A DNA stretch of 56,607 nucleotides. Source: Streptosporangiales bacterium. GTDB taxonomy: Bacteria > Actinomycetota > Actinomycetes > Streptosporangiales > Streptosporangiaceae. Positions 50,333-56,607 of this stretch are shown one piece after another. Position 1 is the stretch's first letter; every line of letters begins with the position of its first letter. Below the pieces are notes generated by a model. The model was not told the origin of the DNA. It saw only the letters and a list, made by a program, of their open reading frames with translations, and searched no databases. Made by a program: the position numbers and the translations under genes. The stretch spans positions 1-56,607 of the forward strand of contig WHSL01000010.1 in the NCBI GenBank assembly GCA_009380095.1, read 5' to 3'.

Positions 50333-50533
50333 TCAGTCGGGGTGGGGCGGGCGCTGCTCGGGCGGGACTCCGCCGCCGCGTCCACCGCCCTTGTTCCCCT
50401 TGTCGGTCCCGTGCGCCTTGCCGCCGCCGGTCCCGGACGGACGGTCCCGCTTCTCCGTCGTCTCCTCCTTGCCCTTCTGAGTGGCGCTACCGCGTTCGGA
50501 ACGGTGCAGCTCGGGCTCCTGCGGATTCGACAT
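50333..50533 (-). CDS. Small hydrophilic Gly/Lys-rich protein
   Basis: 66 residues from ATG 50533 with CAGGAGG upstream. Begins MSNPQEPELHRSERGSATQK and continues with a Lys/Gly-rich tail. Composition suggests a disordered, stress-type protein, as often found beside DUF3140 genes in actinomycetes. No domain recognised. Confidence 0.5.
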   Translation of the reverse strand: MSNPQEPELHRSERGSATQKGKEETTEKRDRPSGTGGGKAHGTDKGNKGGGRGGGVPPEQRPPHPD

Positions 50534-50586
50534 CGTGCCCTCCTGAGCGAATCGCCCTTTCCGTCCCGGCTGCCCGATTACCTCGG

Positions 50587-50784
50587 TCAGTAACGTCCGG
50601 AGCGATCCCCGCCCCATGGGCCGGCCGGCGCCGGCGCGGGGTCGGGTTCCTGGGTGAGGCCGAGGATGGACTCCTCGGGGGCGGGCAGTATGCCGGGCCA
50701 GCAGTACGGGCTGGGATCGGCCGACGGCGGGCAGTGGGCCGGGGCGATGGGCACGTGCCAGAACCAGGCCCCGAGGCAGATCAT
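50587..50784 (-). CDS. Possible small Pro/Trp-rich ORF
   Basis: 65-residue frame beginning MICLGAWFWHVPIAPAHCPP and ending in a proline/glycine-rich tail. It has no clear ribosome binding site and no recognised family. Listed because it fills a gap between small genes; it may be non-coding. Confidence 0.25.
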   Translation of the reverse strand: MICLGAWFWHVPIAPAHCPPSADPSPYCWPGILPAPEESILGLTQEPDPAPAPAGPWGGDRSGRY

Positions 50785-51020
50785 CGTGCCCCCGAAACGC
50801 TCGGCCGCGGCCGGATCGCGGCGATGCCCGCGGTGCGGAGGTCGGGGGCCGCCGGGTTGGCCGCGGCGTACCGGGCTGTGGTCATTGGACGCGTTGGAAT
50901 TCGGTGCTGTGGGGTCATCGCTGCAAGCTCTACCCCGTGGCGGGTCAGCGGTCGGTCTGTTGTGCGTCATGGATTGGTGTGACGCGGTCGGCGGCACCCC
51001 GGGACGGCCTCAGCGGCGGG

Positions 51021-51476
51021 TCAGAGCCGCCGAATCCCTGGAGCCCGGTCGCCGGGCTGCAGGTGCAGCGGCTCGAGCGGGAGGCGCGGCCGTGCGGCGG
51101 GCCGCTCGGCGGGGCCGAAGTGGCCGTCGAGGCCGGTCATCTGGAGCAGGCGGTGCACCGGGCGGGAATGTCCGGCGATCAGCAGGCGGGTCCCGGCCCG
51201 GCCGGCGAGACGGTCCAGCTCGAGGAGCCCCGCCAGCCCGCTGGCGTCGATGAACGTCAGCCCGCTCACCTCGAGCACCAGCTCACGTCCCGCACGCAAC
51301 CAGGGTTCCACCTCGGCGCGCAGCCGATCGCGGGTCGCGATGTCGAGCTCGCCGCTGACCTCGACCATCACCACCCCGTACGCCGGGCTGCGAGCCGCCG
51401 TTCCCGCCAAGGTCCCGCCCCCTCCCAAGGCCGCCGCGCGCCGGCGCCCCTCACCTGATACATCGCCGCGAATCAC
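51021..51476 (-). CDS. STAS-domain anti-sigma factor antagonist
   Basis: 151 residues. The STAS core runs from VVMVEVSGELDIATRDRLRA through VSGLTFIDASGLAGLLELDR, with the phosphorylatable Ser in the DASGL motif. Members are controlled by serine kinases and free a sigma factor from its anti-sigma. The first 33 residues are unusual and Gly/Ala-rich, so a start further inside is possible. It lies 471 bp from an ECF sigma gene, not obviously in one operon. Confidence 0.8.
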   Translation of the reverse strand: MIRGDVSGEGRRRAAALGGGGTLAGTAARSPAYGVVMVEVSGELDIATRDRLRAEVEPWLRAGRELVLEVSGLTFIDASGLAGLLELDRLAGRAGTRLLIAGHSRPVHRLLQMTGLDGHFGPAERPAARPRLPLEPLHLQPGDRAPGIRRL

Positions 51477-51947
51477 AAGAACGTTTCGGCGCCCGCCGGC
51501 CCCGACCGCATGCGCAACGTCACCAACACCCCTTCACCAGCGACGATTCACTGGCGAAAAACCCGGCCTTCCGGCTCCCGATGTCCCGATGTCCCGATGT
51601 CCCGAGAGCATCCGGTGATCGGCTGAATGTGGCCAGTAACGGCCTCCAATGGTCACGTGTCTGGCATGGTGAGCAGAGGCGCCGTACCGCCAGGGGCCGA
51701 CGCCGAGGAGGAGGGAAGCCTGCCGGGACCGTCTCGTCCACGCGGGGAGGGCATCGAGCACGGGATGAGGATCGCGCCACCCGCGCGTCTCCATCCCTGA
51801 CCGCCCGCGACGAGACCCCACGAGAGAGGCAGGCTGTCAGGCACCCGGGAGTGCCGGCCGCCGAGCGACCACCCGGCACCGGCCCCCGGGTGCCAGGCCA
51901 AGGCCCTCGTCACATGCGCCGCGCTCCGGGCGTCGCGTCGCGTCGCG
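51477..51947. other. 471-bp intergenic region with 8-bp tandem repeats
   Basis: No convincing gene is seen. CGATGTCC is repeated three times head to tail at 51579-51602, and a short GCGTC-type repeat lies near 51925-51950. The rest is featureless GC-rich sequence; the open frames in it look like composition effects. Confidence 0.5.
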
Positions 51948-52868
51948 TCAGGCCGCGGGAGCCCGCGCCGGAAGCTCGAAGAGCGGGAAGAGGCGCTCGG
52001 TGTCGAGGAAGGTGTTGATGCCGATGATGCGCCCGGCGGAGATGTCCAGGACCTGCAGCGCCCAGGGGTTGCCTCCGGGACGGTACTGGCCGAAGGCGGG
52101 CGCGCCGTTGGCCGTCAGGCGGCACAGCATGGAGCCGCGGCAGCCGCTGCCCGGCCCGTCCCACCAGTTCCTGATCTCGTCGCGGCCCTGCAGCCAGCTC
52201 ACGTACGGCGAGATCGCCAGCGTCGCGTCCAGGTCGAGCAGCGCGGTGAGCGCGTCCAGGTCGAACCGCTCGAAGGCGTCCACGTACCGCATCAGCAACG
52301 CGTTCTTCGGCTGAGGCAGCGGGTCGGTCCTGACGGGGTCCACGGCGGCCAGCGTCGCCCGCGCCCGCTGCAGCGCGCTGTTCACCGCGGCCGGCGTGAG
52401 GCCGAGCAGCTCGGCCACCTCGTTCGCCGACCAGCGCAGCACCTCCCGCAGGATCAGCACCGCCCGCTGGCGCGGCGGCAGGTGCTGGAGCGCGGCCACG
52501 AAGGCGAGCTTGATCGTCTCGCGGGCGGCGACCTGGTCCGCCGGGTCGCCGTCCGGGACGACCAGCCGGTCGGGTACCGGCTCGACCGCGTCCTCGCCGT
52601 TGCCGGTCAGGTCCGCGGGGTGGGCACGGCGGCGGTTGCCGCGCGCCATGTCGACGCAGACGTTGGTGGCGATCCGGTACAGCCAGGACCGCAACGACGC
52701 GCGGCCCTCGAACCCGTCGAGGCCACGCCAGGCCCGCAGCAGGGTCTCCTGTACGGCGTCGTCGGCGTCGAAGGCCGACCCCAGCATGCGGTAGCAGTAG
52801 CCCCTGAGCTCGACCCGATGCCGTTCGAGGTCGCTCTCCACGGCCTGACCATAGATGACAGCGCTCAT
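51948..52868 (-). CDS. ECF RNA polymerase sigma factor with SnoaL-like C-terminal domain
   Basis: 306 residues. Region 2: LRGYCYRMLGSAFDADDAVQ, TLLRAWRGLDGFEGRASLRS, WLYRIATNVCVDMARGNRRR. Region 4: LPPRQRAVLILREVLRWSAN, EVAELLGLTPAAVNSALQRA. The last 120 residues form a SnoaL_2-type domain (DLDALTALLDLDATLAISPY, RDEIRNWWDG, GNPWALQVLDISAGRIIGIN), as in the SigJ/ECF56-like group, where the tail regulates activity in place of an anti-sigma factor. The inducing signal is unknown. Confidence 0.9.
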   Translation of the reverse strand: MSAVIYGQAVESDLERHRVELRGYCYRMLGSAFDADDAVQETLLRAWRGLDGFEGRASLRSWLYRIATNVCVDMARGNRRRAHPADLTGNGEDAVEPVPDRLVVPDGDPADQVAARETIKLAFVAALQHLPPRQRAVLILREVLRWSANEVAELLGLTPAAVNSALQRARATLAAVDPVRTDPLPQPKNALLMRYVDAFERFDLDALTALLDLDATLAISPYVSWLQGRDEIRNWWDGPGSGCRGSMLCRLTANGAPAFGQYRPGGNPWALQVLDISAGRIIGINTFLDTERLFPLFELPARAPAA

Positions 52869-52921
52869 ATCCGGATAGACGACGCGGGCCGCCCGGATTC
52901 ATCGGCCGGGCGTGGCCGTCT

Positions 52922-53770
52922 TCAGGTGGTGCTCGCGCTCATCCCTGCGGACAGGGTGAGCGTTTCGCCGTTCATGTGGCCGTGCTCGTCGGAGACCAGG
53001 AACATCATCGCCGCGGAGACGTCCTCGGGCTCCAGCAGCCCGGGGCCGTTCGCGAACAGCGGCATGACGTCCTCCCGCGTCGGGTGCTCGAGGTCCGGGC
53101 GGAACGCCCGGTAGGCGACCTCGTTGTGGACCTGGATGGTGTTGACGCCGGACGGCAGCACCGCGTTGACCGTGATCCCGTGCGCCGCGACCTCCAGCGA
53201 CAGCGACTTGACCAGGCCGATCACGCCCCACTTGGCCGCGGCGTAGTGCCCGCTGTTGGTGGCGCCCATCCGCGCGACGATCGACGAGGTCGCCACGATC
53301 CGGCCGTACCCGCGCTCGATCATGTGCGGCACGACCGCGCGGAACGCATGGAACACACCGGTCAGGTTGATGTCGATCATGTCCTTCCACTGCTCGCCGG
53401 TCATCTCCGCGATCGGCGAGGCGCCGGCGATACCCGCGTTCGCGAGCAGGATGTCGATGCGGCCGAACATGGCGACGGCCTGCGCGGCCACCTCCTCCAT
53501 CGCGGCCAGGTTCCGTACGTCGGCCTTGACGGTCACCGCCCGGCGCCCCTGCTCGCGGACCAGCCGCGCGGTCTCCGCGAGCTCGGTCTCGCTCCCCATC
53601 GGGTACGCGACCGTGCCGATCGGCTCGCCGATGTCGCAGATCACGATGTCGGCGCCCTCGCGCGCCAGCCGTACCGCGTGAGCGCGGCCCTGGCCTCGCG
53701 CCCCGCCCGTGATCACGGCGACCCGGCCGTCGAGCCGCCCTCCGCTCCGTCCCGCCTCGTCGGCCGGCAT
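52922..53770 (-). CDS. Mycofactocin-coupled SDR-family oxidoreductase
   Basis: 282 residues. The N-terminal GRVAVITGGARGQGRAHAVR and the inserted segment after DIVICDIGE, ending in VREQGRRAVTVKADVRN, are hallmarks of the TIGR03971 group with non-exchangeable NAD and electron transfer to mycofactocin. Catalytic Ser in ATSSIVARMG and Tyr/Lys in YAAAKWG are present. It probably oxidises an alcohol; no mycofactocin genes are in the window. Confidence 0.87.
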   Translation of the reverse strand: MPADEAGRSGGRLDGRVAVITGGARGQGRAHAVRLAREGADIVICDIGEPIGTVAYPMGSETELAETARLVREQGRRAVTVKADVRNLAAMEEVAAQAVAMFGRIDILLANAGIAGASPIAEMTGEQWKDMIDINLTGVFHAFRAVVPHMIERGYGRIVATSSIVARMGATNSGHYAAAKWGVIGLVKSLSLEVAAHGITVNAVLPSGVNTIQVHNEVAYRAFRPDLEHPTREDVMPLFANGPGLLEPEDVSAAMMFLVSDEHGHMNGETLTLSAGMSASTT

Positions 53771-53873
53771 GGCGCCTCCTCTACGTTCGCGATCGGTCCG
53801 TCACGTATGGAGACGGGATGCCCACCCGAAACTCATCGCCCTGCCGCGGAACGGGTGCGGGAGGCTTGACGGT

Positions 53874-54823
53874 GTGGACTACGACGTGGTGGTGATCGGT
53901 GGCGGGGCGGCGGGTCTGGCCGCGGCCCGTACGGCCGTGCGCCGGTCGGCGCGGGTGTTGCTGGTCTCGGATGGGCCGGTCGGCGGGGACTGCACGTTCA
54001 CCGGGTGTGTGCCGTCCAAGACGTTGATCGAGGCGGCGGCTCGCGGGACGCCGTTCGAGGAGGCGCTGGCGGCCGTGCGCGGGGCGGTCGCCGTGATCGC
54101 CGCCGCCGAGGACGACGCCGCGCTGGAGCGCGAGGGCATCGCGGTGGTCCACGACCGCGCGGAGTTCGTATCGCCGCGACAGGTGATGGTGCGCGGGGGC
54201 GGCCGGGCGGAGGCCGTCCACCGAAGGGCTCGGCTTGGAGGCGGCCGGTGTGCGTGTGGATGAGCTCGGGCATGTCGCGACGGACGACCATCTGGCCACC
54301 ACGGCGCCCGGGATCTTCGCGGCCGGCGACGTCACCGGCCGCGAACCGTTCACGCACGCCGCCTACGCGATGCGCCGGATCGCGGCGGCCAACGCCCTCG
54401 GGCGTGGGCGCGGGTCCGTCTATGGGGAGGCGGGCACGCCCAGGGTGATCTTCACCGATCCGGAGGTCGCGCAGGTAGGTGTCGTCGAGGCCGAGGCGCC
54501 GGCCGGTTTCCCGGGTGGCGGGGCTGACGATGGACGCGTGCGACCGGGCGGTCATGGTGGGGCGTACGGAGGGGTTCGTCACGCTCATCGCGGGTCCGCG
54601 GCGGTTGCTCGGCCACGCGGGAGGCGGCCGGCTGCTGGGCGCGACGGTCGTGGCGCCCCGCGCCGGGGAGATGATCCACGAGGCCGTGCTCGCGCTCCGT
54701 ACATCGATGTTCGCCGGACGGCTGGCGCAGACCGTACACGCCTATCCCACCTGGTCGATGGCGATCCAGCAGGCCGCGGCACAGCTCGTGGGCCACGGCC
54801 CGGCGCCGCGCCGTGTCCGGTAG
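53874..54823 (+). pseudogene. Dihydrolipoamide-dehydrogenase-like FAD oxidoreductase, internally deleted
   Basis: GTG 53874 opens a flavoprotein disulfide reductase: YDVVVIGGGAAGLAAARTAV and the redox-active pair in GGDCTFTGCVPSKTLIEAAA. After about residue 115 the whole NADH-binding domain is missing; at about 54225 the sequence resumes in another frame with LGLEAAGVRVDELGHVATDD, APGIFAAGDVTGREPF and TPRVIFTDPEVAQVG. A further frameshift near 54500 precedes the dimerisation part (LLGATVVAPRAGEMIHEAVL). At least two lesions; non-functional. Confidence 0.75.
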
Positions 54824-54892
54824 CAGCCGGGCCGCGACCGATCGCCGGCTCGTCACCGTCGCAACCGGGGCAGGACCAGCGCGTACACGCCG

Positions 54893-55315
54893 TCATCGGT
54901 CGGTGCGTTTCAGGCCGGTGAGGTGGCAGAGCGCGGTGAGGCCGTCGTCGGTGCCGGGCCAGTGGCGCCGTATCGGTTCGAGGCCGGCGTGCCGGACCAC
55001 CGAGCGCAGGGCGAGGGTGACGACGATGGCGTCGTCGGCGTATCCGAGTACGGGGATGAAGTCCGGAATCAGGTCGATGGGGAGCGCCAGGTAGGCGATC
55101 AGCAGGGCGAGGCGGGTCCGTACGCCGCGGGGAAGGGCGGGGTCGGCGGCCAGGCGGCGGATCAGGCGCAGCAGGTCGGGCAGCAGCCGTAGTGACTCGG
55201 CGAGCAGTCCGCCGCGGGGCCGGGCGAACACCATGACCGTGATCAACGCGATCCATACCAGGATCAGGCCCGCCGCGATGCTGACCAGCAGGTCGCCCCA
55301 CCACGCGCCGGTCAC
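54893..55315 (-). CDS. DUF1232 (YkvA) membrane protein
   Basis: 140 residues from GTG 55315, overlapping the stop of the upstream gene by 4 bp. One N-terminal transmembrane helix (LLVSIAAGLILVWIALITVM), then the DUF1232 core LALLIAYLALPIDLIPDFIP and VLGYADDAIVV. Small membrane protein of unknown function. It forms a two-gene unit with the ChrB-like gene. Confidence 0.8.
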   Translation of the reverse strand: MTGAWWGDLLVSIAAGLILVWIALITVMVFARPRGGLLAESLRLLPDLLRLIRRLAADPALPRGVRTRLALLIAYLALPIDLIPDFIPVLGYADDAIVVTLALRSVVRHAGLEPIRRHWPGTDDGLTALCHLTGLKRTDR

Positions 55316-56010
55316 CTCTCCGCCCCGGGCATCTCGGTGGACGCTTCGGCGGGGACTTCGGCAGGCGCTGTGGCACGGATTTCGGCAGGGGCTTCGGCAG
55401 GGGCTTCAGCGGGGGCCTCCGCAAGGGCTCCGGCGGGGGGCTCCGCAGGGGCTTCGGCGGAGAGCGCGGCCTGCTCGAAGGCGGCCAGGTCGGCGGCGGC
55501 TTCGTCGAAGGCGGCCCGTGCGGCGGGGCCGCCGGGAGCATCGAAGTAGTCCCGTTCGGTGATCTTGGCCAGCCAGGAGCGGAACCGTTCCAGGTCGGCC
55601 TCGGACTCCTCGACCTCGGCGTAGGTGGCCCGGCCTCGGGCCCGCTCGTTGCGCAGTTCGGCGCGGAGCGCGGGCAGGCGCTCCAGCACCTCGGCGTATT
55701 CGGCGTCCCGGGCGGCGTTGAACTCGGCCACCAGGGCGGTCCGCTCCGCCGGTTCGGGCAGCAGAACGGCCAGCGCCCGGCCGCTGCCGCCCTCCGCGCG
55801 CACCCGTGCCAACAGCCGCCGCACCTCCCGCAGGGGCCGTTCACGGGCGGGCAGCAGGCACACCGACTGCTGCAGGTACAGCGCGCCCAGCGACCGCAGC
55901 TTCCGCCACACCTGGACCCGCAGACTCGCCGGCCCGCCCGCGGTGGAAACGCTGACCAGCACGAACCGCTCCCCCTCGACCGAGCGCTCACCCTCGACGC
56001 CATCCCTCAT
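55312..56010 (-). CDS. ChrB N-terminal-domain protein with Ala-Pro-Glu repeat tail
   Basis: 232 residues. Residues about 20-150 match the ChrB N-terminal domain: SLRVQVWRKLRSLGALYLQQ, SVCLLPARERPLREVRRLLA, VLLPEPAERTALVAEFNAAR and DAEYAEVLERLPAL. ChrB-type proteins sense or respond to chromate; no chrA transporter is in the window. The C-terminus is a repeated A-P-A-E segment of variable period, probably disordered. The ATG at 56010 overlaps a dyad that may be an operator. Confidence 0.75.
   Translation of the reverse strand: MRDGVEGERSVEGERFVLVSVSTAGGPASLRVQVWRKLRSLGALYLQQSVCLLPARERPLREVRRLLARVRAEGGSGRALAVLLPEPAERTALVAEFNAARDAEYAEVLERLPALRAELRNERARGRATYAEVEESEADLERFRSWLAKITERDYFDAPGGPAARAAFDEAAADLAAFEQAALSAEAPAEPPAGALAEAPAEAPAEAPAEIRATAPAEVPAEASTEMPGAER
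55335..55470. repeat. Degenerate 12-bp minisatellite encoding A-P-A-E units
   Basis: About ten copies of a 12-bp unit related to GCTTCGGCAGGG lie inside the ChrB-like gene 3' end, encoding repeated Ala-Pro-Ala-Glu units on the minus strand. The copies are partly diverged. Confidence 0.75.
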
Positions 56011-56025
56011 GTAACGACCGTAACA
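56010..56025. promoter_or_regulatory. Dyad at the start of the ChrB-like gene
   Basis: TGTAACGACCGTAACA is an imperfect 16-bp palindrome (6 of 7 arm positions match) touching the start codon; a repressor site is possible. Confidence 0.4.
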
Positions 56026-56136
56026 TGGCCGAGAATCGGTCGTTTCCGGAAGAGGCGGCGATGGATCAGTCGGGCACCGGGACGGAGCGGGAACAGACAC
56101 GGTGACTCAAGTCCCCCGCGATGCGAGGAGCAGCCC

Positions 56137-56607
56137 GTGCCCAAGAAGGACCGCGACGAGGTTTTCCTGGAGTTCACCAAGAGCATCTGCCCGGTCTGCA
56201 AGGCGGTCGTCGACGCCAGGTCAACATCCGCAATGACAAGGTCTACCTGCGTAACACCAACGGGATCCGGCTGGCCACCGACCCGCGGTTCGCCGCCGCG
56301 CTCGGGGAGCGCAACCGGCGCCGTTCGGTCAACATCTACCTGCAGTTCGACGGTTTCGACGTACGCACCCACCAGCGCATCCGCGGCCGCGGACTGCGGA
56401 AGCTCAAACAGCGCGCGCTGGCCAAGCGCGCCGCCGCCGGCCTCACGGTCACCCTGGTCGCCGCCGTGGAGAAGGGGCTCAACGAACACGAGCTCGGCGA
56501 CATCGTCCAGTTCGGTGTCCGGCATCCGGCGGTCCGGTCGGTGTCGTTCCAGCCGGTCACGCATTCGGGGCGGCACATCGAGTTCGATCCGCTGACCCGG
56601 CTGACCA
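56137..56607 (+). pseudogene. Radical SAM protein with the Fe-S core deleted, runs off the window
   Basis: ATG 56137 starts PKKDRDEVFLEFTKSICPVC and KAVVDA, then one base is lost near 56218; the correct text VNIRNDKVYLR follows in the next frame. It jumps directly to NTNGIRLATDPRFAAALGER, then VNIYLQFDGFDVRTHQRIRG and VTLVAAVEKGLNEHELGDIV, typical of large radical SAM proteins of the dihydropterin-dimethyltransferase-like group. The roughly 130-residue part with the CxxxCxxC motif is missing. The gene continues beyond the window. Confidence 0.72.

Noticed and set aside
51520-51879. Minus-strand ORF between the STAS and sigma factor genes
   Set aside because: No ribosome binding site, Arg/Ser/Pro-rich composition and no homology; overlapping frames are equally open.
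55335-55470. CRISPR-like repeat array
   Set aside because: The 12-bp units are contiguous, diverged and in frame within a gene; there are no spacers and no cas genes.

Overview
The window is a high-GC actinomycete chromosome segment. GC-rich third codon positions, GTG and TTG starts, a mycofactocin-coupled dehydrogenase, an M. tuberculosis-type adenosine kinase and an ECF sigma factor with a SnoaL-like tail all fit Streptosporangiales or a related order; I cannot place it to genus. No rRNA, tRNA or CRISPR array was seen.

The centre, about 12.8 to 42.8 kb, is an intact gene cluster built around a fluorinase (flA, 14969-15868). It carries other recognisable fluorometabolite genes: a FlK-type fluoroacetyl-CoA thioesterase, a FlB-type 5'-fluoro-5'-deoxyadenosine phosphorylase, a FlI-type SAH hydrolase, a cation/proton antiporter and a two-component pair. 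Around them lie SAM synthetase, adenine phosphoribosyltransferase and adenosine kinase, so the SAM-derived adenine and adenosine can be recycled locally.

No gene of the known route to fluoroacetate and 4-fluorothreonine was recognised (isomerase, fuculose-phosphate-type aldolase, aldehyde dehydrogenase, threonine transaldolase). Instead there is an IlvD-type dehydratase and an SDR directly after flA, resembling the SalH/SalM steps of the chlorinated salinosporamide precursor pathway. There is also a 2-keto-4-pentenoate-hydratase-like enzyme, a SnoaL-like protein, a HpcH/HpaI aldolase, a methyltransferase with the two iron-ligand histidines of the alpha-keto-acid C-methyltransferase MppJ, a branched-chain aminotransferase (IlvE), an amino acid permease and an isoleucyl-tRNA synthetase with the GXHH signature. 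My inference is a route 5'-FDA -> 5-fluororibose -> 5-fluororibonate -> 5-fluoro-4-hydroxy-2-oxopentanoate -> C3-methylated keto acid -> a fluorinated isoleucine analogue, with IleRS as a possible self-resistance or companion enzyme. This would be a new fluoro-amino-acid system; it is a hypothesis from gene content.

Layout: 0-6.4 kb holds an ArsR/SRPBCC pair, an IS982-family remnant, an F420-type oxidoreductase, a GNAT and several broken two-component and transporter genes. 6.4-12.7 kb holds a double CoA-transferase, an SDR, an Nramp-like transporter and three pseudogenes. 12.8-42.8 kb is the fluorinase island. 43-56.6 kb holds MarR and TetR regulators, a VOC protein, a molybdopterin oxidoreductase, stress and small proteins, a STAS protein, a sigma factor, a mycofactocin SDR and more broken genes. 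Deletion-scarred or frameshifted genes flank the island on both sides but none was found within it.

Candidate regulatory signals in the island include GGGTTAAC boxes (MFS/Lrp and HK/flK intergenic regions), a GCTACGA...TCGCA-like motif in three divergent promoters (flA, methyltransferase, ahcY), and a perfect dyad upstream of flA.
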